Of a DNA stretch of 64,000 nucleotides, positions 35,092 to 45,665 are shown piece after piece. A model generated the notes under the pieces. It saw only the letters and a program-made list of their open reading frames with translations. It ran no database searches and was not told where the DNA came from. The position numbers and the translations under genes are program-made. The DNA comes from Polytrichum commune (taxonomy: Eukaryota; Streptophyta; Polytrichopsida; Polytrichales; Polytrichaceae). Position 1 is the stretch's first letter; each line of letters starts with the position of its first letter. The stretch lies in assembly GCA_950295325.1 (NCBI GenBank), contig OX485803.1, positions 66,975,554 to 67,039,553 on the forward strand, written 5' to 3'.

Positions 35092-36000
35092 GTTGATCGG
35101 AATTGTTGTTGTATGTGCATTTTCATAGGACGCCTCGTCCATTAAACATTGACCTTGGTGAATTGAAGGTGGTTTAAAGTATGAGGGCATTTCATGGTCG
35201 ATCTTCTGAATTGGACAACTAAGTTAATTGAGTGGTATGTGGTCAAGGAAGGCACCGAACCATATACATGGCCAACCTTAATCAATATAGGGTGAACAAG
35301 TTCATATTCATGCCAGTAACATTAACACCAACATTTTTGTTGTTTTCCTTTTCAATGATGTGTGGTCATGTATAGATTTAAGAACGGAAACCAAAAAGAC
35401 ATGTGTTTAAAAGGGATTGGACTGCGTGCTCAAAGGAATTTTGGGATGTTTACATCATGGACCATGAAATCATCCCATGTTAGAAGGCATTTTTTCATGT
35501 TCACACTTCCATGATCTTATTTCTTTAAAAATCAATTTACAAAGCCTTTGGGGACCCCTCACTAGGTGTAAATTGAATGTGGATCAAGAGGAATGACCAT
35601 GCCCCCAAAAATGGATATGCTAGTATTTCTTAATCCAAGTCTAAAGGGAGATTGCGGGATATTTCTTCATGTTTGACCTTCTCCCCTTTTCTTCTTCCAT
35701 TATTTCCTTGTACCTACGGAGACATTTGGCCAAAAAAAGAAAAGAAATAAACAAGTATTAAAACAACATTTCTTTGTCATGGTCCCTTGTTATTTGCAGC
35801 GAGAGAACTTCTTTTGCCTCTCTCACTGCAAAACGTGTGGGACCAAAACAATGGATAATGTAGGCATGAAAACATGCCTTTTGGGGATCTCAAGTTTCAT
35901 GGTCACTCTTATAATCTTTTTTCTCTCTCGAAGTAAACAAAGTGGTCCTGGGACGAGTTCAACGGTCAATCACATATTTAGAGGAGCAAGGGACGGCTTC

Positions 36001-36051
36001 ATGGTCCATGATGTAAACAAACCCCTTAGGGTTGTTTACACCATGGACCAT
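36001..36051. repeat. 51-bp near-perfect hairpin
   Basis: ATGGTCCATGATGTAAACAA then ACCC (36001-36024) faces GGGTTGTTTACACCATGGAC then CAT (36029-36051) across a 4-base loop. A single arm of the same kind (GTTTACATCATGGACCATG) occurs at 35448-35466. It may be the centre of a larger foldback element spanning about 35.4-36.1 kb. Confidence 0.65.
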
Positions 36052-37037
36052 AAAGTCGTCCTAAGGCCTTGTAAAATCTATGATTGGTTGTTGAACTTGT
36101 CCCAGCACGACTTCAATTTACACCAAGGAAAAAAAATATCAAAGTGATCATGAAGTTTGAGGTCCCCAAAAGACATATTTTAAGGCCTACATTATCCACT
36201 AACATGCTCCAACGGATTTTGCGGTGGGAGAGGCAAAGGAAGTTCTCTAGTTGAAAAAGGCAAGGGCCCATGGCAAATAAATGTTATTTTAATATTAATA
36301 TTAATATTCTTTGCCAAATGTTTCCGTAGTTACAAGGAAAGAATGGAAGAAGAAGAAGGGGAGAAGGTCAAACAAGAAGAAATTTCCTAAACTTGCTCTT
36401 TCTGGACATATTTATAAAAAATATATAAAAAAATCAGCACATTCACTTTTTGGTGCATGGTCATTCCTCTTTATCCTCATTCGGTTTACACTTAGTGAGG
36501 AGCCCAAAGACTTCGTAAATTGTTCTTTTAAAAAATCGGATCATGGAAGTCGGACCCTGATGTACACCGGCCCTTATTAGTGTTGGCTTCCATTTTCAAT
36601 GCAACGGTGTTCCATTTGTGTCCAAAAATAAACAATTAAATACATAGAAACATAAAGAGGGGAGGGGGGAGTTGACTTGTAGGTCACGGGTGTAGAGTGC
36701 ATTGAAGTAGAGTCCTTGAAGCTCAAATTTGTCGGGGCCAGCCCGGGCCGGGAGACCAACTGCCATAATACGCCGGATTCCCGACTTCTTCAAGTTCCAT
36801 AAACCAAGCTCGAGGCTCTTTTGCACACACTGAGGCTCTTCTGACACAAGTGACTGAGTTGAGGGACAAAACTAGGAGCTAGTACACTAGATAATAAGTA
36901 ACTTGTGTGGAAACCTTGCTACTCCCTCCCTTCAAACCTCTCCTTTATGAGCTCATGCTTTGGGCAGCCAAACGTAACATTAGTACACAACGTGCATTCA
37001 CTCATACGGGCCCCGAGAATATAACCATGGGATGCCG
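36052..37037. other. Intergenic sequence, nothing recognised
   Basis: Short frames only (36311-36580 and 36577-36847 inspected). No domain found. Confidence 0.35.
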
Positions 37038-37373
37038 CAGCTAGCTCACGTTCAAACCAGCCCTTTTTTTTTGGTTTTTGGAATAGTTCCAAGTAGGCGA
37101 TTTTTTGAGGGGGGTGCGAGGTGAGAATGGCTACTTTACTAGTTTTTTTAGTGCATGCATGTGGCTACATTTTTTTTTTTTAGAGTGCTGTAAGGCGAAT
37201 ATGATGTATTTATTACAGTTAGTTTTTGAAAAAGATTACATCGCAGTGGCGACAGAATTGTGCAAAATGTTGCAACGAATGGCGACATAACAACAAAGGG
37301 TAATGCTATGTGGCTACATCCTAAAATTCTCGGCTGCATAATTGGCGTCACTGCATGTTTCAGGACTGCTAAC

Positions 37374-37650
37374 TGGCGACGAAGGTCTTCCAATTCTGAT
37401 AACCTGCAAAACAAACACAACACAAGCACTCCGATGCCCAAGTAAGTACCGGTTTAATTGTGACAAACTGACAATGCAAACCTGTGGCGATGAAGGTCCT
37501 CCAATTCTGATAACCTGCAAAACAGACACAACACAAACACTCCGATGCCTAAGTAAGTACCGGTTTACTGGTGACAAACTGACAATGCAAAGTTGCAAAC
37601 CTGCAAAACACACACAGGGCCTAAGTAAGTACCGGTTTAGATGTGATTAA
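37374..37650. repeat. 111-bp tandem repeat downstream of the hAT gene
   Basis: GGCGACGAAGGTCTTCCAAT at 37375 recurs as GGCGATGAAGGTCCTCCAAT at 37486. AAGTAAGTACCGGTTTA appears near 37440, 37551 and 37622. Two full units and one shortened unit are present. It lies in the 3' flank of the minus-strand transposase gene, inside the proposed element. Confidence 0.85.
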
Positions 37651-38090
37651 TGGGTTTAGGGTAAAATCACAAAGCAGATTCAAGGGCAAATTTCAAGGGC
37701 AAATTCAAGGACAACTTGCTTGTCTAATAAGGATGCAAGTATGCAACTGAAAACCAATCAGTCTAAAAATAGAAAAACCAGTGTCATGAAGAATGCAGCC
37801 ACTGCTGCAAACTCCACCGAACACCTGCAAACTAATCAAAGTAAAACATGAATGAGCTTGATTGAAAGTCGAAGGTTACATTGGAAAACAGAGTCCAAGA
37901 AACCAACAGAAATGATAGAAACAAAGAGGTTCTCAATTCTCACACTAGTAGTAAGTACTAACCACATCATGCTAAACTTCGAAGCCGACCTAGAGGTAGT
38001 GAATCCAAACACTTGGCATTTCACACCTCTTACAAGCACACTGTCTATGCCTGAACCATGCTAGGATTCAAGCTGCTGCTCAATGCTGCT

Positions 38091-40911
38091 CTAGGCTAGA
38101 AGCCCGTACCGATACCGCTCACCGCCAACCAGCCATTTCTGAAACGCTGCGTCATATGGGAAAGTCTCCAAAGTATAAATTTTCTGCGAGTACATTCCCA
38201 CAACGCACTGCAAGTGCGTTTCTAAGCTGTTGCGCACTTTGGACTTCAGAAACGACACAGATGAGAATACGCGCTCATCCTCCACTGACCCAAGCACATG
38301 CACAATCGCCATCTCTGCCAGCTTCATATATTCTGAGAAGTGGTGTGTCAAGCAGGTTGCGGCGTCAAGGCCTTTCCACAGCCTCGTTAGCGGGTTGCAG
38401 TCAAACGGTGGCTCCATCGCGGCGCGGGCATTGGACAACATTGTCAGCTTGAATAAGCCTTGCTGGCTTAGCAGCAGCTCACGGTCAATGAGAGCCGGAA
38501 CGAGGATCTCTTCATCGTCCTTACTGAGGATTCTACCGTGGCCGTAATGGTCCATGAGAACCCGGATGTGCTTCGAAAAGCTTTCCTCACAATCCCCCTG
38601 AAGCCAGTATTGGGGGTATAGTATACCCATGGCCTGCATGAGGTTCTGCGACGGGAAGCGGTTATCAAGTTCCTTAATCAGAGTTGAGGCTGCCACCGCA
38701 CTTTCTGCGAGGATTTTCTGCACAATTTCACCGAACAGCTCCCGTGAGACGTTGCTTCCTTCGTGGACAGCGAAGATCTGCTCGTTGGAGCAAACGAATG
38801 CCAACTGCGACGTATTGTCGTTGAGATCCGTTATCCATTTCCAATGGACATGCTCATGAGAGCAGTCAATTAAATTCTTGTATGCCCAGAACTCATCAGT
38901 ACTGAATCGGGTCGCCTGGTCCTCGTACAGGGAGTACAGCTGCCCTTGGCACACCTTCACAGCAGCAACAAAATCACATATGTACACATCTCGCTTTTGA
39001 GCGAATGTGATGAGATTGTCGATTGCATCTAACAGTGGCAAGAGGGCAGCCATGCCCAATACGGTGTACGGATCTAGAAGCTTGGTTAGGCAAGGCTGCA
39101 CATCCACACAAGCAAGATCAAAAAATAAGATTTAAAACTGAAAACTGAAAGGGAATGTAGTTTATTTTAAAGAAAAAAAATGCAAATAAAATGACGATGC
39201 ATGGTTAAAAGTTAAAACTTACCAACGTAATGTCCTTGAGTTCTTCCTCTCGGTAGAGCTTGTACATCAACGTTCGGTACTCAGCAAGCAGGCGCCTGAC
39301 AGGCTCAATCAGGCTGACCCAACGAGTTTCAACGGACTTGAGCATCTTCAAGCCTTTTGTTTCTGTCAATTCTGCTAGTTTCTTGAACTCAAGGTAGCGT
39401 TTCGGACTCTTTGAGAAGTATGCATGTGCTGCAGCCAACACCTTTTCGATGGCAACGAAGACACCATGTTTGGAGAGTGCCTTGAAGGCCAGATTGCAGC
39501 GGTGTGCCACACAGTGCATCCCCATGGCAAAGGGGGCATAATTTTGCTGAATCTGCATAGTAACCCCGTTGTGACAGCCCTGTAGTGTTGCGGCCCCATC
39601 TGCACCAAAACATAACAATTTCCGAGCCAACATGGGACGATCCAGGCCACCACTGGACATGACAGAGTCCATGATGAGGGTGGTGATGTTATTAGAATTA
39701 GCAGCAGTAGTGACACGTTGCAAAGAAACTAGAAGCGGAATTCGGATCCAGTCCTTCACCACATTACAGTGAACGGATAACCAGGAGCCGTTATCAACGG
39801 TGGTCACCTCGTCCACCGTTACAGCAATGTATCGAGCTTCCTGCACCAGTTTTTTCATGGTTAGCTGCAACTTAGCATACATATACTCCGCGATCTGCCA
39901 CCCCGAACCATCACACCAGTGCTGCGCTGGGCAATCAGGGACTCTGATGAACTTATACAAGGCATGACGCGCTTCATACTCTAGCATTGGACGACCACCA
40001 GAAAGAACCTGAAAAATAGTAGCAAACTGGACTCTCTTCCTAAATGCCTCCACGGAGGTCGAGTGATTCACGGCCTCGAGAATTGTGGATTGGGGGCGGG
40101 CAGCGTAGATCTTCATGTTCTGCCTATGCTTGCAGTCCAGGGCCATGTAGGATTCACCGACCTTGACCCCATACCGAGGGATGGCCTTCTTTGCCGTCCT
40201 GCGGCCATCGTGCTTGAAGAGCGTGTCCGATTTGGGTGCCATGACACATGGCTTCTTCCCAACTGCTGAGCATACTCTACATCGAACCATGTGCAAAATT
40301 CCATCATCTGTCAAGATGCCTTCTGCCCAAGGCAGTTTTGCAGACCATTCAGTCTGGAACTTCCGGTGTCGGTCATACTTCTTCTGCTTCTCACTCTTCA
40401 AACTCTTAGTGCCCTTCTTCTTCGGCGGCGGCGACTCAACCTCCTCCTCTGAGGACAGAGCCTCATCTCCCATCGGGATCTCAACCAAATCAGCGTTGTC
40501 CATACTCCCCGCATTGTCAGACTCCGAAGCAATTGGAATCATCGGCGACTTGGCACTCAACACGATGGTGTCTCCAGAGGAATCAGACGGAGTCCCTGTA
40601 TCCATAGATACACCGCCAAATGTGGTTGATCGGCGATTGGTGCTGCTCGACCAAAGCTCTGCTCCGGGCAGATCCGGCTCCATGTTCAGAGGCCACACAT
40701 TACTTGGATTGCGGCTGCTGTTGAAGTAGCTCGCAATTGACTGCTTCTCCCGTGCCTTTTTCTTCGTTGTTTGCTCACCCTGGAGCTTCTTCTTGAAGGC
40801 AGCACGAGCGGCTACAAGCTTTTTGGCCTCCCTTCGAGTAGTCCGCTTCTGAATCTCAGATAACCGCGCTGCATCCCCCGCCTGCCCACCCTCGTCTCCA
40901 GAACCCACCAT
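38091..40911 (-). CDS. hAT-superfamily transposase, two exons, apparently intact
   Basis: Exon 1 is 40911-39223 (563 codons) and exon 2 is 39095-38091 (334 codons plus stop). The intron (39222-39096, 127 bases) has GTAAGT donor and GTGCAG acceptor and joins in phase 0. The 897-residue product has a basic N-terminus, a PPPKKKGTK nuclear-signal-like stretch (161-169) and a BED/TTF-like zinc finger (C211, C214, then H234 and H262). The catalytic core has D367 (TVDEVT), D438 (FGADGA), a MHCVAHRCN motif (465-473) and ETRW (528-531). The dimerisation region ends SVEDERVFSS (833-842). No stop or frameshift interrupts it. The family cuts and pastes its element; it resembles ZNF862/DUF659-like hAT proteins. 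Activity is untested. Confidence 0.85.
39096..39222 (-). other. Intron of the hAT transposase gene
   Basis: On the minus strand the donor is TTG|GTAAGT and the acceptor GATGTGCAG|CCT. The 127-base interval is A/T-rich relative to the flanking GC-rich exons. Removal joins ...DITL to PCLTKLL... in frame, whereas reading through gives a stop 15 to 18 bases past the donor. Confidence 0.8.
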
Positions 40912-41254
40912 GATGGTCTCGCCAAATCACGTCAACCACAGATCTTTGCACCAATTCAGAAGCACAACAACCACGAAAAAAAGGTAAAAACTGCAAAAAC
41001 GAAGACACTTGAGCAAAGTGCAGATGGGAAAGGAATCGAAACCCCCTGTGAATTTATCCGCAGCTTGAGGGAGCTCAGGCTCAAGCAGCAAAACAAACAC
41101 AAGGGCATTTCGAAGCCCATGCCGGAATTGCGAAGCCCGTACAGGCAATGCGCCGCCGATCCGTGGAAATCCGGGCAAATCCGCAACATCGAAAAACACC
41201 CACCCCTAAAACCCCAAGACTGGAGCCCCATTGCCTCGGCCACCAACGCCCCTT

Positions 41255-41263
41255 AAACCCTAA
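41255..41263 (+). promoter_or_regulatory. Telo-box upstream of the hAT gene
   Basis: AAACCCTAA, within TTAAACCCTAAACCC (41253-41267), lies about 345 bases upstream of the minus-strand transposase start. Plant telo-boxes recruit Myb-type and Polycomb-linked factors in promoters. Only two telomere units are present, so it is not an interstitial telomere. Confidence 0.45.
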
Positions 41264-41284
41264 ACCCAGTCCCTCAGCCCACTG

Positions 41285-41545
41285 CTGCTGCAAAACCCTC
41301 AACCAAACAGGCGAAAAGGCTCAGCCCACTGTTGCAAAACCCTCAACCAAACAGGCTACCCACCTCACCCAAGTGCTGCAAAACCCTCAACCAAAACCCA
41401 ACCCACCTCAGCCCATGCTGCAAAACCCTCAACCAAATAGGCGAAAAGGCTTAGCCCACTGCTACAAAACCCTCAACCAAACAGGCGAAACACTTCAACC
41501 AACTGCTGCAAAACCCTCAACCTAACAGGCGAAACACCTCACTGT
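41285..41545. repeat. Minisatellite of about 44 bp with CAAAACCCTCAACC core
   Basis: TGCAAAACCCTCAACCAAAC or a close variant occurs six times at intervals of about 40-45 bases between 41285 and 41520, usually followed by AGGCGAAA. Each unit contains an AAACCCT-like telomere-related core. The array lies in the 5' flank of the transposase gene. The 125-residue plus-strand frame across it is a repeat artefact. Confidence 0.85.
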
Positions 41546-41984
41546 AATCTGCACTAAATGGAAGATCTGGACTTAATGGCGAAACATCCCTAATGAGCAC
41601 CGCAGGCACTGGCGCAAAGATACAGAGATCAAGTGCTCCAACTGGCTTTAAAGGCCAGAGGCAGGACGCAATGTGGGCGAGGAGGCAGGTCACCTGCAAG
41701 ATGGAATGGCGCACACAAACAAGGACATGGCGAAGTGCGCGAATGCAAGATCGCAATCTGGCGCGGAGTGGGGACTCTGTGAAGCCCGAAACCCTAACTG
41801 CGGGCGAGAACTCTGACTGCGACCGTGATGTGAGGTGCCGCCTTGGCGACGTGACATGGCGTGGCGACGTGACGTGGCGAGAAATCTCAATCAGGACCTC
41901 CATCATCACTTGGAGTGGATCGCCAGGTGTCTTATTAGGGTGCAAACTGGCTCTTTTTAGCCCAAAAAAAAAGGGTTGGTTCAA

Positions 41985-42150
41985 ACTATTCAGCTATCTT
42001 CTCGGGGTTCACATGCATGAACGAACACACACTGCTTCCTAATAAGCCAGCTTACGAAGAGTTCCGACTATGTTATATTCTCGGGGTCCACATGAACGAC
42101 CACACACTGCTTTCTAGCTAATGTTATGAAGAGTTCCGACTATGTTAACA
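41985..42150. repeat. Two-copy tandem repeat, about 75 bp
   Basis: TTCTCGGGGTTCACATG near 42000 and ATTCTCGGGGTCCACATG near 42075 each lead through ACACACTGCTT to GAAGAGTTCCGACTATGTTA (ending near 42073 and 42147). The second copy carries the GTTATATTCTCGGGG segment inverse to 37012-37026. Confidence 0.8.
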
Positions 42151-42199
42151 ATCAAAAAGTAGTTGATACGTACCCAATTGATGTGAGTGCACTTGTAAG

Positions 42200-43570
42200 T
42201 TCTAACCACGTGTGAGCTACACTAAATATGATGATATTCAGTGTCACCAATTCTTATTGTCTAGCTCAATACTAATTGTAAACCACGGTGTAGTGTCACC
42301 AACACTAAATGTTAACCCAACCTTGTTTGTATTTTTTCTTTTGGGTGGGTGGGTGGTGGTGGTGGGGGGGGGGATTATAGATTTACAATGTTGCAATTAT
42401 TGTCACTTACTAAGTGATTTTTCATCCAAACTTCAATCAACCATGACAATACTTCACCACAAGTTTCTGACAAGAGAAGGTAGGGTAGTAGCCAGTGGAT
42501 GAACTCGTCCATCATCCATGACAGTATTTGATCACTTATTCATAAGAAGTATCATCCAAAAAGTTACCAGAGTGACATAAAATACCATCTGACACTAAAT
42601 ACCATATTTAGTGGTGTAAGGTTCATGCATCTATAACCGATAAAATAAGAGAGCTTGCATTTTTTTAGGAGGAGTAATAGTGGCAATTTTTTTTTCTTGC
42701 AATAAAGAAGAAAAAAAAATCATGAACATGGGAATTACTACAAATTTTGAAGCGGTAAAGATTGGGGGAACACACAGTCGATCTGTAGGTTAACCCAAAA
42801 CTGCTCATTCAAATGGTAATTTTTGGCTACGACGATTGCCAAAACTCTTGTGAAGGTAATCAATCACAGTCCGCCACCACATAAACCCTAACTCTGCTCA
42901 TCCATGCTGGCATTACATGACCCTAGACTCGAATCCCACCACCCACACTTACATTTTTGTAACATTGAAAAATCAAACTAACACAATTTTCTATTTTAAG
43001 CATGTTGTATCAAAAAAGAATAAAGTCCCTCAAGTTTATGCTCGACTTTAAAAAGCTGAAAGATTGGAACATCAAATTTGTGTTACTACCAATAAAATGT
43101 GAACATTTACTTGTATTTGGTCCCCAATGTGATATGCTTTTCCATTTTTGACATGGCCATATTTAGCTTGTACATTCAAGACTACACAAAATATGATATT
43201 TAGTGTTAGATACACTAAATACGATATTTAGTGTTAGATACACTAAATATGATATTTAGTGTTAGATACACTAAATACGAACACTACACTAAATATCACT
43301 AATACTATGAAAGTAAGTAACATTAAATGTAAACTCAAACACTAAATATCATCTATGGTAATATGTGAAAGTTACATGCACGAATTCAGTGTTTAGTAGG
43401 AAAGAGGTGGCACAAGGAAGGCGATTGACTGTTTCTTGGAAAGAGGTGGCAACAAGGAAGGCGGCGGCGGCACATTTATGTCTAACACTAATTTTCAAAG
43501 AATTGAAAATTAGTGTTGAGCATAATAGGGTGGTAAAACACTAAATCTAATCAAACACTAAATATCATAT
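42200..43570. repeat. Region dense in CACTAAAT / ATTTAGTG palindromes
   Basis: TAGTGTTAGATACACTAAAT-type units occur in tandem at 43201, 43229 and 43257 (period 28), and single ACACTAAATATGAT or CCATATTTAGTGG motifs are scattered from 42220 to 43570. The motif matches the inner TIR of the element at 25384-25910. No gene is supported here; it may be a decayed cluster of that TIR family. Confidence 0.6.
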
Positions 43571-44063
43571 TTGATGTAGTGATGGAAACTATGTTGGGAT
43601 GCTTCCAATCAAGTTCCACTCCAAGAGGGGTTAAAGTAGTAAATATGAAACGGAATTTCCACATTGACGGTCTTCAAAGCAACTAATATAGTAGAGAAAC
43701 TTCATGGGAATACACCAAGCTAAGTGGTAGGTAGGCATACCCGAACTAAACACATAACCATAAACCAACACCATGTACCATTGTCACACATTTGAAGCCC
43801 GCGAATGTATGCTTGTGGTACATAGTATTAACTTTAGGCTTGGTGTTGGTTATTAGGTTTGTGCATAATGCATCTTGATGAGTTTCATTAATTTTCTTGT
43901 GGAGCATATTCTTTCATAACATTAGTCTTAGGCAAGAGGTTTGATTGAAATCACATGTATTACATAGCAAGTGGCAAAGGAAGGGGATTCTACCCATGTA
44001 TATTTTGGAGAAACCTGATCGAGTCGTGGGGCAAGGGAGGGAGGGAATTATCTCATGCGAGTG

Positions 44064-44243
44064 CACCTCTTATCCATCCACCATCAAAACATGACCTTGA
44101 CATGTTTGTTACCATTGCATCTAAAATGTCTTGGACTAGGCTAATTCGAAGTCTTTAAGGCCAATTCCAATGTCAAGTTGATGTAGAATAGTAACATCCA
44201 CGATGTATACTATTTAGGGCTTTTATGTTGGATGGATGAGGAT
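44064..44243. mobile_element. CATCCATCCAACATAAAA MITE, copy 1
   Basis: CACCTCTTATCCATCCACCA (44064 on) is the imperfect inverse of TTTTATGTTGGATGGATGAG (44221-44240). The inner TGACCTTGACATGTTTGT and ATACTATTTAGGGC segments match copy 2 at 44734-44925. No coding capacity. Confidence 0.7.
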
Positions 44244-44733
44244 TACAGTTCATAAGCAATAATTCCCTCCCTCCTAGGGTGAGGAGGTAAGTATGTACCA
44301 ACATATAAGGTATAACTCTCCTCCTTGCATGGTACCTTCAATAATTTCTTTGGAGTAGGTTCACCATCCACTTACATTAGCTCACTTTGTGGTGGCATTC
44401 ATTGTACATCCAAGAGGAGCATGTGTATGATATATCGTGGTTATTTCAAACAATACTATACAAGAGGAACCTTTGTATATTATTGTGTTGAAAAGGTAGG
44501 AGATCTTGAAAGTAGGCAAAAAATCACAAAGGATATCTCTTCAGTCCAAAGCCAATGGAGATCCTACACATCAACTTATTCCTCCCCTCATGGAAAATTT
44601 GGGTAAAGAGGTATGAAGAACTCCTCATTCTTTTTTATTACGGTGGGGATAGTTTGATGTAATTAGAAAACACATTCATGGGTGTACATGTGTACACCAA
44701 CCTATCTTGAGAGGTAACTATTGGATATGAACT

Positions 44734-44925
44734 TACCTCTCATCCATCCAACATAAAAACTTGACCCCCTATGTGTTTGTGACTTATTCATCTCAAATGA
44801 CTTGGACATTTGGACATGACTAATTTGAGGTTCTTCAAAATTAAGATAGTGTCAAATCAACTTCACATAGTAACCTTTGGGCTACATACTATTTTGGGGA
44901 TTTTATGTTGGATGAATGAGAGGTA
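44734..44925. mobile_element. CATCCATCCAACATAAAA MITE, copy 2
   Basis: A 25-base terminus TACCTCTCATCCATCCAACA plus TAAAA (44734-44758) is inverse to 44901-44925 with one mismatch. It lies about 490 bases from copy 1 in the same orientation. Superfamily not assigned. Confidence 0.8.
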
Positions 44926-45009
44926 CAATCATATGTGGAAAGACCCTCTCTCCAACCTATCCTTCCAATATCTTACTCTTTCCTTTGTGTTTGCTGACAA
45001 TACAATTAC

Positions 45010-45156
45010 ATCATAACATTCAGATTCATAATAATGTTTTGTGGGACTGGAAATATTCCACATAATATTCCTCATATTCAAACTAAATATGAGAAAATTT
45101 TGTGGAATATTGCCAGTCCCACATAACAATGTTATGAATTTGAATAATGTTATGAT
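45010..45156. mobile_element. 147-bp foldback MITE, copy 1
   Basis: Arms of about 55 bases (ATCATAACATTCAGATTCAT at the left, mirrored by AATGTTATGAT at the right) both contain TTGTGGGACTGG/CCAGTCCCACA and an AATATTCCA block. A second copy of the same length is at 63270-63416. The whole element can fold into one long hairpin. No gene. Confidence 0.8.
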
Positions 45157-45424
45157 TGTATATGAGTGTAGAGTCTCATTTATATAGTGGAAAGTGATGC
45201 TGAGTGTGTTTGTGTCTCAGATTTGTGCCTCCATTGGAGTGACCCAAATAATACTTATATTTATTTATGTGAATATTGACGACTACCTTATTCCAAAACC
45301 AGGAAATGAAACAAGAACTAAACCCTGTTTTCTTTCTGAGGTGAAAGGCCTTTACTTTGCATGTCCATGGTCACCAGATTAAGGTTGCTGGTATAAGTTA
45401 TGAGCTCCCAAATCGAAGGTAACT

Positions 45425-45665
45425 GAGGGCCACTTCACACACGAGACTGAGAGCCCATGACAACTACACTTCAAGCACTCTCATTGGTGGAAAAGGTTGA
45501 GCTGGTCCAAGTTCACTTCACACTACGCTTGAGGGACCAACTGAGTATGTGAATGCAAGATGGATGTAAAGTCTACATGGATTCCTACATGGCATCAAAT
45601 GGATCATGTTTCATGGTTATTTGGACTATTTTCGAAAACCATCTCTTGAAGGTATTTCTAACACC
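45425..45665 (+). repeat. B-end fragment of the AGGGCCACTTCAC family
   Basis: It is nearly identical to 20221-20455, from AGGGCCACTTCACACACGAG through CATTGGTGGAAAAGG and TACATGGATTCCTACATGGC to CTAACACC. The other end of the element is absent and the sequence switches abruptly to unrelated GC-richer DNA at about 45666. Confidence 0.75.

Larger units (their letters stand above)
37038..41998 (-). mobile_element. Putatively complete hAT-type transposon
   Basis: An intact two-exon transposase gene (38091-40911) is flanked by inverted sequences: TTCAAACCAGCCCTTTTTTT (37051 on) is an imperfect inverse of AAAAAAAAAGGGTTGGTTC (to about 41982). Farther out, CCCCGAGAATATAAC (37012-37026) is inverse to GTTATATTCTCGGGG (about 42071-42085). 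CAGCTAGC (37038-37045) and CAGCTATC (41991-41998) could be an 8-base target duplication with one mismatch. Both flanks hold short tandem repeats. The exact ends are uncertain, the coding part is not. Confidence 0.6.

Noticed and set aside
40163-40729. 188-residue plus-strand frame
   Set aside because: It is the antisense shadow of the hAT transposase N-terminal half, which has clear domain content on the minus strand.
41253-41267. Interstitial telomere
   Set aside because: Only about two CCCTAAA units are present; a promoter telo-box is a sufficient explanation.
41148-41525. 125-residue plus-strand frame rich in Asn, Gln and Pro
   Set aside because: It is the translation of the 44-bp minisatellite and has no independent coding signature.
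42890-42960. Possible B-box-like GACTCGAATCCC suggesting another SINE
   Set aside because: No matching head, tail or second copy, and the flanks do not align with the SINE at 4.4 or 34.6 kb.
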